Of a DNA stretch of 21,315 bases, positions 1-9,991 are shown piece after piece. Both the position numbers and the translations under genes were made by a program. This DNA is from Gnomoniopsis sp. IMI 355080. Its lineage: Eukaryota > Ascomycota > Sordariomycetes > Diaporthales > Gnomoniaceae. The notes under the pieces were generated by a model that saw only the letters and a list, made by a program, of their open reading frames with translations, did not search any database and had not been told where the DNA came from. Positions within the stretch are counted from its first letter, which is position 1; each line of letters starts with the position of its first letter. The stretch is from the NCBI GenBank assembly GCA_027946555.1, contig JAPEVC010000375.1:1-21315 (forward strand), in the 5' to 3' direction.

Positions 1-270
1 TATATTCGTATACCTCTATAACCGATCTGCTAATATAAACCCTCTAACTACTACTAATACTCACGGGTATTTAGTATAATTATTATAAATAGCTAGATAA
101 TTATAATAAAAAGTCCTCCCGATATCGGTAATAAGTTCTAATACTATATAAGGGCTAATATTTTTACTGAAATAAGGCTATTATGAAGGGTAGCATTAAG
201 TGAAATGCTTAGTCTAGGCACGTACTGACTATTGTTAAATGACAGGTATAGGCTGAGCCGCTCTTATCGC
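1..270. other. AT-rich non-coding flank, downstream of the esterase gene
   Basis: This stretch is rich in TA dinucleotides and short TATA/TAAT runs, and I find no coherent reading frame in it. It follows the stop codon of the esterase gene, whose coding strand reads towards this end. Its composition resembles the mutated block at 7.9-12.6 kb, so it may be RIP-degraded repeat DNA. The lower AT content after about position 200 is probably the 3' untranslated region of the esterase. Confidence 0.5.
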
Positions 271-3200
271 TTAGCCAAGGTCTCCGGGGTTGGCCGGGTC
301 TGGGATGGTCGATGAATATTGTCCGTTGCTTTGTATCGCAGTCAGGAGTTGGGTCCGCACCCCCGAATGGCCTAATGTTCGTGGGTGGAAAGTTTTTGCC
401 CAGCGTGTCGGAACATACCATGGTATGTCCAGACTGCTGTAGTTGCCACTCGCTAAGGCCTCGTCGGCAAGTTGTAGCTCCGTTGCGAAGCGCCCATTAG
501 GATAGTTTGCGATGTCCGGCGCAACGACTTTGCAGAGCCATGCCTCCCACGGGTCCGGATTTGCACCGAGCGCCGCCTGGCAAGTGCTCGCATCGGGCAC
601 CGGAACGCGGTTCCCATACGATTGCAGCTCTGCAATGTCGGTGTTGTCCTGGGCCTGTTGCTCGGACAGCTCGTCCTCGTCGTGGCCGGTCCGATCGGGC
701 CAGGCGGAGAGGAAGAGCCAGGTGTTCTCCGTGGTCTCGTCCGGCTCGTTGACATTCGGTTCGCACCATCGATGACCATCAAATTGAGGGGAGATGTCGA
801 CAAAGTGGAGTCTTCTTGTGCCCTGCTCCGAGACCACTTGATCCACGCTATTCGATATGAGAGTGTTGAGTGAGTTCACCAGGTCATTCAGCTCGCTGCG
901 TGTGGCCACATCGAGATAGACGTAGCCGTCAGCCTTAGGTCCAGTGTTCCGCTGTGGCCTCCAGAACCAAAATGTCACGTCGTCGCAATAAGTGTTCCCA
1001 GCGTCTGCATTGAAGAATCCTGTATAAGATGTGACGTATATGTGTGTTTCCTGTATTCAAGTTGGCGTGTCAGCTTAAGCATCAAGGTGAAGTTGCCCAG
1101 TGTCATATTGATGGGCACACTCACCGCGCTCGCCTTATTCAGGAGAGACGTGTACGCCGCTCTCAGTCCGTGACCGAGACCATTGTCAGAAGCGTCGTTT
1201 ATATAAGTCGTAGCCTTGGTCTTTGCGTCTTCGCATTGCTGTTCATATGACGGAGCTGACCCGGGGGTGACGATGCAGTTTGAGACCAAGTCACCAAAGC
1301 CGACGTCGTTTCCCCCAACGGAAATTGTTACCACTTCGTAGTTGAGTGGATCGTTCCAATTGTTGATCTGATTGTTCACTCCGTCCAGCGTGTCTCCAGA
1401 GCAAGCAGCGATGTTGTAGTTCAGGCCAGGACTGCCGTGCACAGTGAGCCATTTGTTAAGCAGTTCGGGATAAGAAGCCGACCCGCGACGACATTTGCCA
1501 CTTGAGGTCGATCCGGTCCCGATTCCTGCGGCGTACGAATCCCCAAATGAATACAAGCCCTTCAGAGCAGGAGTGTTTGTTCCGGCCACGCCTCCGCCGC
1601 TCGGCGGTGAAGGAAGTCCTGCATCGGTGAAGGTGTCGCTGTCATCGCCCGAGCTGTCTGGGCAGTTGTTGAACCACGTGGTGGCTGTGTTCTCAACCGC
1701 ATCAATGGACACCATGTCAGCTCGCCCGTTACCATCAAGATCCGTAAATGCGAGGCAGGTGCCCTGAGCCGGGGCGTCGAAGAGGAATCCTTGGTTGACC
1801 CAGGTAAATGAGCTGCCCGTTCCAGCCGCAGGGATCGGACCCATATTCTTCCAAACCATCGCGTCACCCTTGAACTTATTAGTCCACAGAAGATCAGCAA
1901 GACCATCGCCATCGACGTCGGCGTATCGCAGGTTAGCACGATCGTAACCGTCCGACTGTTTAACCTGCGGCTGCCAAGTGAAGCTTCCATCAGTGTTATG
2001 AAGGTAGGCCTTAGTACGTCCATCCTGTTCCATGCAAACATAGTCGGGGAGCCCGTTCCCACTATAGTAGTCAAGTTAGCCCCTTGACCGAAGTTTTGAG
2101 GACAGATGTCGCGGGGGAATGGGTAGGGGCAGCCTGGGCATATAGGTGGCACTTACGTCAGGTCGGCGAACCGCACAGAGATATCAAACTGGCCGTATCC
2201 TCTCGGCTGATCGCAAGACACGCCTGGTGCCGGATTGCTCATGTACTCGAACTCGAGCTTCCCGGTAGACTTAATTTGGTTGCGCCAGACTTCGACAGCT
2301 CCTCCGTCAGGGCTAGCGTATATAATATCACAAGCACCGTCGCCATCCCAACTATTGTTGTTCGGGGTCAGTCATTGCTTTCACGCGACATTTTTCATCC
2401 CGAACAATGCCCTAAGATGCTCATATAAAGACACAAATAAAGAGAAGAGAGCAGCATACTCAGCTAGGGTTAGATCACGTCGATCCAGTGAGCGTTGGCC
2501 GGTAATATCCCACATCAAGTAGTCTTTGCCCCAGTATTTTGGCTGTGCTGGAAATGCGTCCAATGCTTCCCAAATCCACATTTTGCCGTTGGAGTAGATC
2601 CAGACGTAGTCTTGCCGACCATTGGCACGGCCGAGCATATTGCAGTAATGGGAACCATCACCTTTGAGCTTCCCACCGCCGGTTCCTTCATTTTCCCAGA
2701 CTTTAATGGTGTATTGATAAGTGAATATGTTTTGACGCTTCCGAATCGGGTGCGTGGTATTTGCTGTGCTGGGTGACAGTGTCGAATTTGAGCCGGAATC
2801 AGCTGCACTGGTTGAGATGTTCGAATGGCCTGGAGAGCCACCAATCTGTACCAGCGGCCCGGCGGTGGAGCCAGTCAACTCCGTCCGGTCAATGTAGATG
2901 TAGTCCCTAGATGGTCGAAAACCAAAGGCTTGGATGTTTCCAAGTACTCTTCCAAAGGTGATCATATCCCGGACTCCGGGATAGCCAATCCCAATCATGG
3001 TAGGGCCGGGGCCGTATTCTCTGTTCTCACCAGCGCGCCATGTGGGAGTCAGGCCCTGTCCAATATCGCCTTTGGCACAGCCGCGGTTGTTGGTATAAGT
3101 CCAGGTTTTGCCGTCATCATCAACCCAAAGATAGTCCGCGCGACCCTTTGTTGAGTATTTTGTAAGCAAAGGCACGCCACGCCCAAAGGGAGGTCATCAT

Positions 3201-5087
3201 GAGCAGAAAGCGGTGGGAACGTGATGAATGCACTCACATCGCCATTAATATCGACAAGTCGCACACCAGCGATATCTCCGAAGTTGTACTCGTTATATAC
3301 TAAGCCCATGGCTTGCCAGTTGTTGCTGAGCTCCCCAAGGCCACCATTCCGCCAGCACCTCATCGAGCCATCATCATTCAGCGCGCAGTAGTCACATCTG
3401 CCGTCGCCATCGATGTCACCTAGACGGATGTACTTTTGAGCAGGACCCTCATCTGAAGTAGCAATTTTAGAGACAGTTCGACTTGGACGTATGCTCAAGT
3501 GGTCAAGGCTGGTTCCTTACTGGGCTTGTCGATTCCGAGGTTCACAAAGTTGAGACCTCCCCGATTGACCGAAAGCACTGCATCTCCATTTGGAGCAATG
3601 CAGACGAAGTCGTCCAGTCCGTCACCTATAGTCCATCAGCCTGGGAAAGCTTTTTCCAGTCGATGACCCATATCTGATCCGTTGCAATGGGCAATGCCTA
3701 CCGTTCATATCAGCCCAGCGCACTCCGCGGGAGATACAAGTATCGGGGATCCAGAAGGTCTCATAATTCTCGGTCCAAGTCCCGGGGCCAGTGTTGCGGT
3801 ACAGATTGTACTGGCGAGAAGTGCCAGATGTCTTCGCCGTATATTGAATCAGATCATCGAGGGCTTGAGTGGAAGTTGCAAGCTTGGCGAACCAGAAGAA
3901 TTGTTCTTCACCCGGGTATTCTTGGGAGAAGAACACCTCGCCCTTAGGGTCACCGTGGTGGATGTAAATACCATCATCCCAGCCACTACCGGATTGTGTC
4001 TGGGCTTTTGTCCCCTCGGAGTCACCGTATACCTTTTGACAAGTATTGCCGCTTGCAGTATCATCAACCGCAGCATTGGCGTTTGGTGCAGTGAGCATGC
4101 CTTTGGAGTATGCTGTCGAAAAAGCCTGATACCAGATCGAGGCCATTTTGGCATGGCCAGAGTCATTAGGATGTGTATTGTCGTAGAAGTCGCCGCCTAG
4201 GACTGTGTTCCAGTACGCTCCTGAACCTACGGGCGCCATATCCGCCAACACAATTTTCTGACCCTGTCCGGATCTAGTCGAGGCGATATTGCGATACGCC
4301 GAATTAACAGTATCGTGACATAAAGCCACCGATGGATCAAGGCTAGGAGTCAGCGTGGACAGAAGTACTGTAACTCCAGCAATGTTGTTGAAAATGTCGT
4401 CAAGCAGGCTGTTCATGCGGGTGCCGATATCCTGCTGCAGGTTAGCCAAACGAACCATCTTTTAGAGCATCTGGGTGCCCAGGTAATGACAGAGGTAATG
4501 CATGAGCTCACAGCAATGTCGTCGTTGTTTGTGCAATCATTGACGCCAGCATTGACGAGTACCAGGTTGGGCTGATATTTGATGGAGTTCTGCAACAGTC
4601 CTTGTATTTGAGCCACCTCAAGGCCAGCGACTGCCTCAACACTCTGCCATACGCGTTAGCCAAAGGCCAATTAAATGGTTGATGAATCACTCCGAGACTC
4701 ACACTGTCCTTCATGGCCGGACCTGTGACCGGAGCATTTGTTGCACCAGTCTTGGTGCCAACCATATTGACGTTCCAACCGTCCTTTCGGAGCTGGTCGC
4801 GGAGTGGCTTGCGAAACCTATGATTGACATCAGATACGGCCAAGACCGGCCTGGACAGCCTAGCCATCGGGGATGACTTACCCATTGCCGGTGCTCGAGC
4901 CCCAGCCCAGGGTGATGGAGCCGCCCAGGGGAAGTATCCGTAGAAAGAAATTGTCTGCACGATGCGTGAGATGATGAGCCGCATTTGTGTCCAGCGTAGG
5001 ACCTAGATCAAAGGGATATGCAAGTGTTATGTGCCAAAGTATTGGCAGCATGAGCCAGGCGCACAGCCACTGAAAGAGGTGGAGCAT
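271..5087 (-). CDS. Secreted dual SGNH-hydrolase esterase with central FG-GAP/VCBS-like repeats (10 exons, about 1375 aa)
   Basis: I place ten exons: 5087-4882, 4817-4703, 4643-4512, 4458-3702, 3625-3521, 3452-3238, 3145-2460, 2351-2157, 2061-1125 and 1050-271. They total 4128 nt in one frame, every intron is GT-AG, and splicing rejoins repeat motifs exactly. Residues 1-23 look like a signal peptide. The first SGNH domain (about 45-290) has block I LPLGGSITLGW with likely nucleophile Ser57, the oxyanion motif NAGVND (Asn142), and Asp244/His247 in DNTH. The middle (about 395-920) has seven calcium-loop-like motifs such as DIDGDGRCD, DVDGDGLAD and DLDGNGRAD. The second SGNH domain (about 970-1360) starts at YSFGDSYAAG (Ser979), with GGND near 1053-1056 and FHPRTLGH (His1338). 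By family, both catalytic domains should be extracellular esterases or acylhydrolases on carbohydrate or lipid esters; the substrate is not evident. Block I of domain 1 reads GGS rather than GDS. No internal stop or frameshift is needed. Confidence 0.93.
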
Positions 5088-5275
5088 ACTGTATGAAGGA
5101 CGACGCCTGAAAAGAGTGACGAGAAATGATCAAAAGAGCTTGATGCTGACTTCCGGCCTCCCTCTTCTCGTGAGAATCCTCGGGGGCAAGCCTCAGCTTT
5201 GTACCAATGCCCAAATGTTCGTGGACTTGGGCATCCTTACTTGATTTGCTGCCTTAATGTTTCTTCCTGACCTTG

Positions 5276-5291
5276 TGATATATACAATTGG
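5276..5291 (-). promoter_or_regulatory. Possible CCAAT/TATA core promoter of the esterase gene
   Basis: Read on the minus strand this segment is CCAATTGTATATATCA: a CCAAT box directly followed by a TATATA element, about 190 nt upstream of the esterase start codon. The position is plausible for a fungal core promoter, but short AT motifs are common here, so this is only a suggestion. Confidence 0.3.
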
Positions 5292-6017
5292 CTGTGTCCA
5301 CAACGCCGTGATCCTTTGTGGGATTTTCCTTCCAGAGCAACATTACGATCTAAAATGAGCTATATTTAGCCGCTATCCTCCTTTCTCATCATGCTTGCCC
5401 GCTAGGTATTGTAGATGAGCCATGTAGGATGCATTCGCGCGGCTCCGTCACGGCTATGTATATCCACTGATTGGTCCGACTCCGAACATCGCAGGTGGAA
5501 GTTTTCATCTGCTAAGACCGGTAGGAGGATGAGGCTCATTACATGTTAGTTTACATGTTGGTTCTGATCTAACTTCGAAGTACCTAGGCAGTGGCAGTAG
5601 GATTTTTTGCAATAACGGAAAATGGGGGGTGATTCCCTAAATAGCTCCCCAAGGTTGGGACGCTATATTTACGCTGACAGCTAGAGATGCGCCAGGCTAT
5701 TCTTCCCCCCCTGGGATTATAGTTCTTTAATTCTAGGTGTACGAGTAAATGTCACGTAATTAGCTTCAAAAGTACTCTGTTTGCTTAGGCATAAAGTTTA
5801 GCGGAGAAGGAATCCTCTTCTAAAGTCATTCTGATATCTCCTAGTCTCAAGTGCTGCTAAGTCTAATATCTGGCTAATGTTTGACTTGATAATGTCTCTG
5901 TGGCGGCACGGGCTGTCTCTTCTTGATCGTCTTTTTGACTACCTCTTTGTGACTCCTTAGTAAATACCTAGGTGGTCAAGGACTGGAGTATCCCGAGGTC
6001 TATTGGGCTGCTATCTT
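5292..6017. other. Intergenic region upstream of the esterase gene
   Basis: No reading frame with protein-like character is visible on either strand. The part nearest the esterase gene should hold its promoter. Towards 5.7-6.0 kb the sequence becomes AT-richer and leads into the tandem duplication. I saw no RNA gene or recognisable transposon end. Confidence 0.5.
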
Positions 6018-6241
6018 ACTTTGACTACCGTTGGCATCTGGCGAAGGATTGCTTATTTTCTATAAACCGATAGCTCGAGACGCTAGCACCCGGAAAGCGA
6101 AGGTGCGATATTCATTTTCTGGTCTATATCGCACCTATTTTTCAGTATATATTGCAGCTAATTTGCCGAAGTGCTAAGGATCCCTTGTCGGGCCGCTGTA
6201 ACGGTTCTAATGTTGGTGATCCTCTTTCATACTAGACGGTC
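6018..6241. repeat. Tandem repeat copy 1 (224-bp unit)
   Basis: This is the first of two adjacent copies of a 224-bp unit. It aligns to the next copy without gaps and differs at 12 positions, all transitions (C/T or G/A). Each copy contains an inverted repeat: AGGTGCGATA at 6101-6110 pairs perfectly with TATCGCACCT at 6127-6136. No coding potential is apparent. It could be part of an old mobile element such as a solo LTR or MITE, but I recognise no element ends. Confidence 0.9.
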
Positions 6242-6467
6242 ACTTTAACTACCGTTGGCATCTGGCGAAGGATTACTCGTTTTCCGTAAACCGATAGCTC
6301 GAGACGCTAGCACCCGGAAAGCGAAGGTGTGATATTCGTTTTCTAGTCTATATCGCACCTATTTTTCAGTATGTATTGCAGCTAATTTGCCGAAGTGCCA
6401 AGGATCCCTTGTCGGGCCGCTGTAACGGTTCTAATGTTGGTGATCCTCTTTCACACTAGACGGTCAC
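6242..6467. repeat. Tandem repeat copy 2 (224-bp unit)
   Basis: This second copy follows the first directly; the two or three bases at the junction can be assigned to either copy. It carries the T/A state at four of the twelve variable positions and copy 1 carries it at eight, so both copies seem to have mutated independently. The left arm of the hairpin reads AGGTGTGATA here (6325-6334), one transition away from perfect pairing with 6351-6360. Confidence 0.9.
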
Positions 6468-6584
6468 AAGATCCTTTTCATCTAACCGGGGACAATGCCA
6501 TTCAAATCAGCCTCGTACCTACTTCCCAGATCATCTGATGCTCCTTTCCAAAAGGTCCTGCTTCTCTTCGCCATCAAGCTCATC

Positions 6585-7568
6585 ATGGAGTTCTGGAACA
6601 CAACCCCCGGCGTGCTGGTTCTAACGTATGCTTCAATCATCCGCAAGTCAAATTTCAGATGCATGCTGACCATCTGGTGCTAGCTATCTTTGCATCGCCA
6701 GTGCCGTGTCGTTCATCCCGCAACTGTTCCGCATCCTCGCTCGCAGGGACTCATCGGGCGTCGCGATAGCGTACGTCCTCCTCAATCTCGTCAGCGCCAC
6801 CCACCAGCTCGCACTCGGCGCCCTCTACTTTGGGTTTGCAGACGTGCAAGACAACGTTTTCGTGTGGTCGTGGCCGCCGAGCACAACAGATTGGCTCAAT
6901 GTCGCCCAATTGCTCATCTTCTGGGCTGGCACACTTGCAATGTACGCATGCGCCATACGTGGTTTTGCCTTTGTCACACATTCCAGATCCACGCTGACTG
7001 TATGCTGTCTCCCAACAGCTTCATGGCTTGCTTAGCTACCTCGACACAATCTGCGGGAGCAAAGTCTGTCGCTGTGCTGATCTACCTAGCCGTTCTACTT
7101 GTTACTATCGTACCAGCCGTCGTGATTATCAACGACCCCGAAGAGCACAAGAAATCACCGGGGAGATGGCCACCATTCCTCGCTCGTGATCTTTTCCTCG
7201 GCGGGCATGTCCTGTACATCGTTCCGGTGGTAACGTTACTCGCGGCGGTCTCTTTTTACTTCGAGGCCAGCGTGATTCTGTTGCGGCCACCAGGCGATGC
7301 TGGCAGCTTGAGCCTGATTGGTATGCTCGTGCAGGCGCTGGTTTTTGGCGCTGTAGCCGTCTCTTGGGAGTCCAGAGTTCGATGGCCTGACCATCCGCCA
7401 CCTCTCGGCGGCGGTTTGGTCTGGTGGGGCTGGTACAGAATGATAGGATGGGCCGCCATTGATAACGCTATATTTGCAGCGGGTCAAGCGTATCTTTGGT
7501 TCCTCCTCCGCAGAAGAGTGACGGCCAATGTTGCCCTGACTGGAGAAACGGAGCCGTTGGTGGGATAG
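6585..7568 (+). CDS. PQ-loop repeat membrane protein, 7 TM, 282 aa
   Basis: Exons are 6585-6625, 6684-6941 and 7019-7568, with introns of 58 and 77 nt, both containing GCTGAC branch sites. Together they encode 282 residues. A PQ motif lies in SFIPQLFRILARRDSSGVA (Pro26-Gln27 followed by Ser-Gly), the hallmark of the PQ-loop/MtN3-like family of cystinosin-type and basic amino-acid transporters. Seven hydrophobic segments fall near residues 10-28, 39-65, 80-106, 116-138, 158-183, 196-216 and 243-265. The second repeat has lost its PQ pair but keeps GSLS near 195-198. I chose the ATG at 6585 because it has A at -3 and G at +4 and begins just before helix 1; an in-frame ATG at 6495 would add 30 residues. 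The long open frame from 6690 reads through both the first exon-2 junction and intron 2 and is not the protein. The substrate is unknown; fungal relatives are often vacuolar. Confidence 0.87.
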
Positions 7569-7791
7569 GCGCGGAAGAGTCACAGCTGTATTGATAATAC
7601 TGTATATGCCACCGTCATTAAAAGGAGCTTAGGCACATTCGAAACCACTTAGTGTCAATTGTGAGAAGTGAGAGACATGCATTGAGTGCGTGCTCAAGTA
7701 GACAATCGAGTGGGGCATAAATAGGTAGTCTGTCTTACACCAATGCCAACTTCCAACCTCAGAGGCAACGGACAATTTTCTGTTCGAGACA
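7569..7791. other. Short intergenic region between the PQ-loop gene and HET pseudogene 1
   Basis: This 223-nt gap holds the 3' end of the PQ-loop gene and presumably the former promoter of the HET pseudogene. Its base composition is normal compared with the AT-rich sequence that starts about 100 bp further on. Confidence 0.4.
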
Positions 7792-9730
7792 ATGCAATTG
7801 TCAAGGGGCACCACCTATGGTGCGCCGCAGGGCTATCTATCGCAAAACCCTAGATTCCGTCATTACGTCCATACCTCGGTCCCTTAAAGCTAAAAGGAAA
7901 ACGCAGTATACGACTATATATACTACCTCTTCTCCCACGCTATCGATCTAGACTATAAAATTAGAGTTAGACTATATCCTATCTTAGCTCTAAATACCTG
8001 GTTTAACGAGATCGTATTCATGGACCACTCTTACTATCTCTGGAATACCGTTATATAGCAGACGATTATAGTTAAGGACCTGCTCGCATATCGGCCGCCA
8101 GCATACAGACCTCCAGGAGAATATTCTAACTACGTTTATATTAGCTATACCTGGGGCAGGTGGCGGGAAGAGACAGAGATAACTTTACCGGGCGTGCTAT
8201 AGCTAGTACCTAACCATCAGCGGTACGAGGTTAGTGATCTGCCCGCTATGCTTAGCCAGATCGAGAATTGCAGGTATATCTAGGTTGACCTATTCTGCAT
8301 ACCGCAGAGCAGTGATGGCGATAGTATGGATAAAGAATTAAGCGACAGGCAGCGATCTTCCGGGGAAGTAGCCGGTGCATTGCTTGGGCAAACTACTGCA
8401 AATCGTGGGAAGGTACCTATATTGCCTTGAAGTGGCTAGGTCTACGGTATCTGAACCTGACGCACCGGTGTCCCCCTCAGTGGATATCGACAGAGCTAGA
8501 GCGGCTTACAGCCCTCGCAGGAGGTCCTTTAGAGCTGATGCAGACATACAATGGCATATACGGCCCTGTCAGCTGGTTTACCTCGCTATAAACACTTCAG
8601 GAGGCAGTGCTATGCCCTAATATGGAGATTTATTCAATGAACTGCGAAAGACTAGCGACTCCCGCCACTCTTAGTACCCTTATAATCTTTAACAGTCAAG
8701 CGGCTAGAATATGCTAGATTCCAGAGATATCTGACGTCTCATGGGTCAACCCTGATGACTATAACATGCACCACCTCCTCATCATATGGCTATCGCTATT
8801 CACCGAGTGGGCATTAGTTGGCGTGTTAGACTAGTCAACCTCGCTTCCAGCAGCAAGCTACCCTTCATTTTAGGGACGCTCAACCTAATAGCAATTATGC
8901 CCGCTGTCAAATCCCGTATATAATCAGATATATAAGAATGCGCGCCAGCTATTATGTCGGCGCTGGGCCTTACGGACTGGTATATAAGCCGATAAGACCT
9001 TACTAAGAACCTTGTCTTGGGCGAGTTCCCGTTGGCATTTGTCCAAGAGGCAGTCTGTAAAATCGGAGCTTCTTTTCTTTTAATACTATGTTATTCCGGA
9101 TATAGTCTGCGTAGTAGAAGGGAAGATAGGCCTAGGTGGCCTGGATAATTATAAGCAGGCGCTATGCTGCCGTTTAGCGTAAGATTAGCGATGTACTCGC
9201 GCTCGTTCGTCGAGGGTTTTAGTTTCCAACGGCACGACTATGCCAGTGTGGCTGGGTGGGCGGTCTATAAGGATGGCAGCGTCCGGATCCGCGCCGCCGG
9301 GATTGCCGCCCACTTAAAAATGGAAATTCGCGAGCCGTGTGAAGAGAATGTGGGACTGAATTGTTTGTCTAACGGCGTGCCACCAGGCTTTGGGGTACTC
9401 GGAGACGCGGCTGATGTGAAGTTAAGTGGTCTTAAGGACGTTTACCATCTGTATGTTTATAAGAACGGAAGCCGACACGGCCTAGTGAAGATTCTTTGTT
9501 ATATCTCGAACGGGGATATGCTTTACGTAGTAGTTATAAGCTGTTTATTGTAGCGGCAGACCGGGCTATTATTTGTAGAGATATTAGAGCATTTATAGGA
9601 GCACGGGGAGCCTAATTTGCTGCCTAAAAAGATAATTAGGGTTGGGGACTACGGATGCTCTATATCGTTAGATGCAGCCGAATAGAAACTATTCTCTGAA
9701 AGTATTGTCGTTGACTGGGTAGTTATGTAA
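7792..9730 (+). pseudogene. HET-domain (heterokaryon incompatibility) pseudogene 1, RIP-degraded
   Basis: HET-domain proteins trigger cell death after fusion of genetically unlike hyphae. The remnant opens with an ATG at 7792 in a good context. It shows YISYTWG at 8137-8157, then CRYI, a stop, and VDLFCIPQ at 8269-8307. After a frame change near 8345 it shows RCIAWANYC and, at 8583-8609, SL, a stop, then TLQEAVL. A second frame change near 8760 leads to APAIMSALGLTDWY at about 8942-8983, then a C-terminal part open from 9164 to 9553 and traceable to 9730. Stops within the assigned frames are TAG or TAA, mostly at expected Gln or Trp positions (the invariant Trp of the YIWVD and LWTLQE-type motifs). 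This is the CpA-to-TpA change expected of RIP. The original protein was about 640 residues. The true C-terminus may lie further right, since protein-like sequence with TAG/TAA stops continues towards 9840. It cannot be functional as it stands. Confidence 0.82.
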
Positions 9731-9991
9731 TGGTAGCATGTTAGATGTATAACCTAGCCTTTTATTTAAGGCGATGTGGAGTAAGTCTATTATTCGAGGT
9801 TGATTAACTATGCTGCCGTGAGCCTGTTATAGTGTAACCTATATAGACCGATGCTCTATATAATAATTTACTCTATATAACGATAATTTTGGCTGTTTCC
9901 GACGTATCGGTCTATATAACTTTCCCTGTATACTTTTATAGAGCTGTTTCTTACTTGTAATGTGAAATCTAATATAAAAGATTTCTGGTCA
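9731..9991. other. Spacer between the convergent HET pseudogenes, with a long inverted repeat
   Basis: This is the tail-to-tail interval between the two HET pseudogenes. It is very AT-rich, with several CTATATA runs. It contains a perfect 13-bp inverted repeat, listed separately. No gene is visible, although the left part may still be the end of HET pseudogene 1. Confidence 0.5.
9840..9918. repeat. 13-bp perfect inverted repeat
   Basis: TATATAGACCGAT at 9840-9852 is the exact reverse complement of ATCGGTCTATATA at 9906-9918, with a 53-nt AT-rich loop. It lies between the 3' ends of two convergent pseudogenes. It could be a shared transcription-end structure, a small MITE, or a by-product of AT enrichment, although the GACCGAT core is not simple AT. 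Confidence 0.7.

Noticed and set aside
271..5087. Separate genes for each SGNH domain
   Set aside because: Ten exons join in one frame with conserved repeat motifs spanning the junctions. No terminal stop or second signal peptide occurs between the domains.
6690..7568. A single 292-residue open frame across the PQ-loop gene
   Set aside because: Its first 330 nt are out of frame with the clear PQ-loop exon and it reads through intron 2. The spliced 282-residue model has proper branch sites and a complete family pattern.
9164..9553. A stand-alone 129-residue gene
   Set aside because: It continues in frame with HET motifs upstream and with further HET-like sequence after its TAG, so it is only the stop-free segment of HET pseudogene 1.
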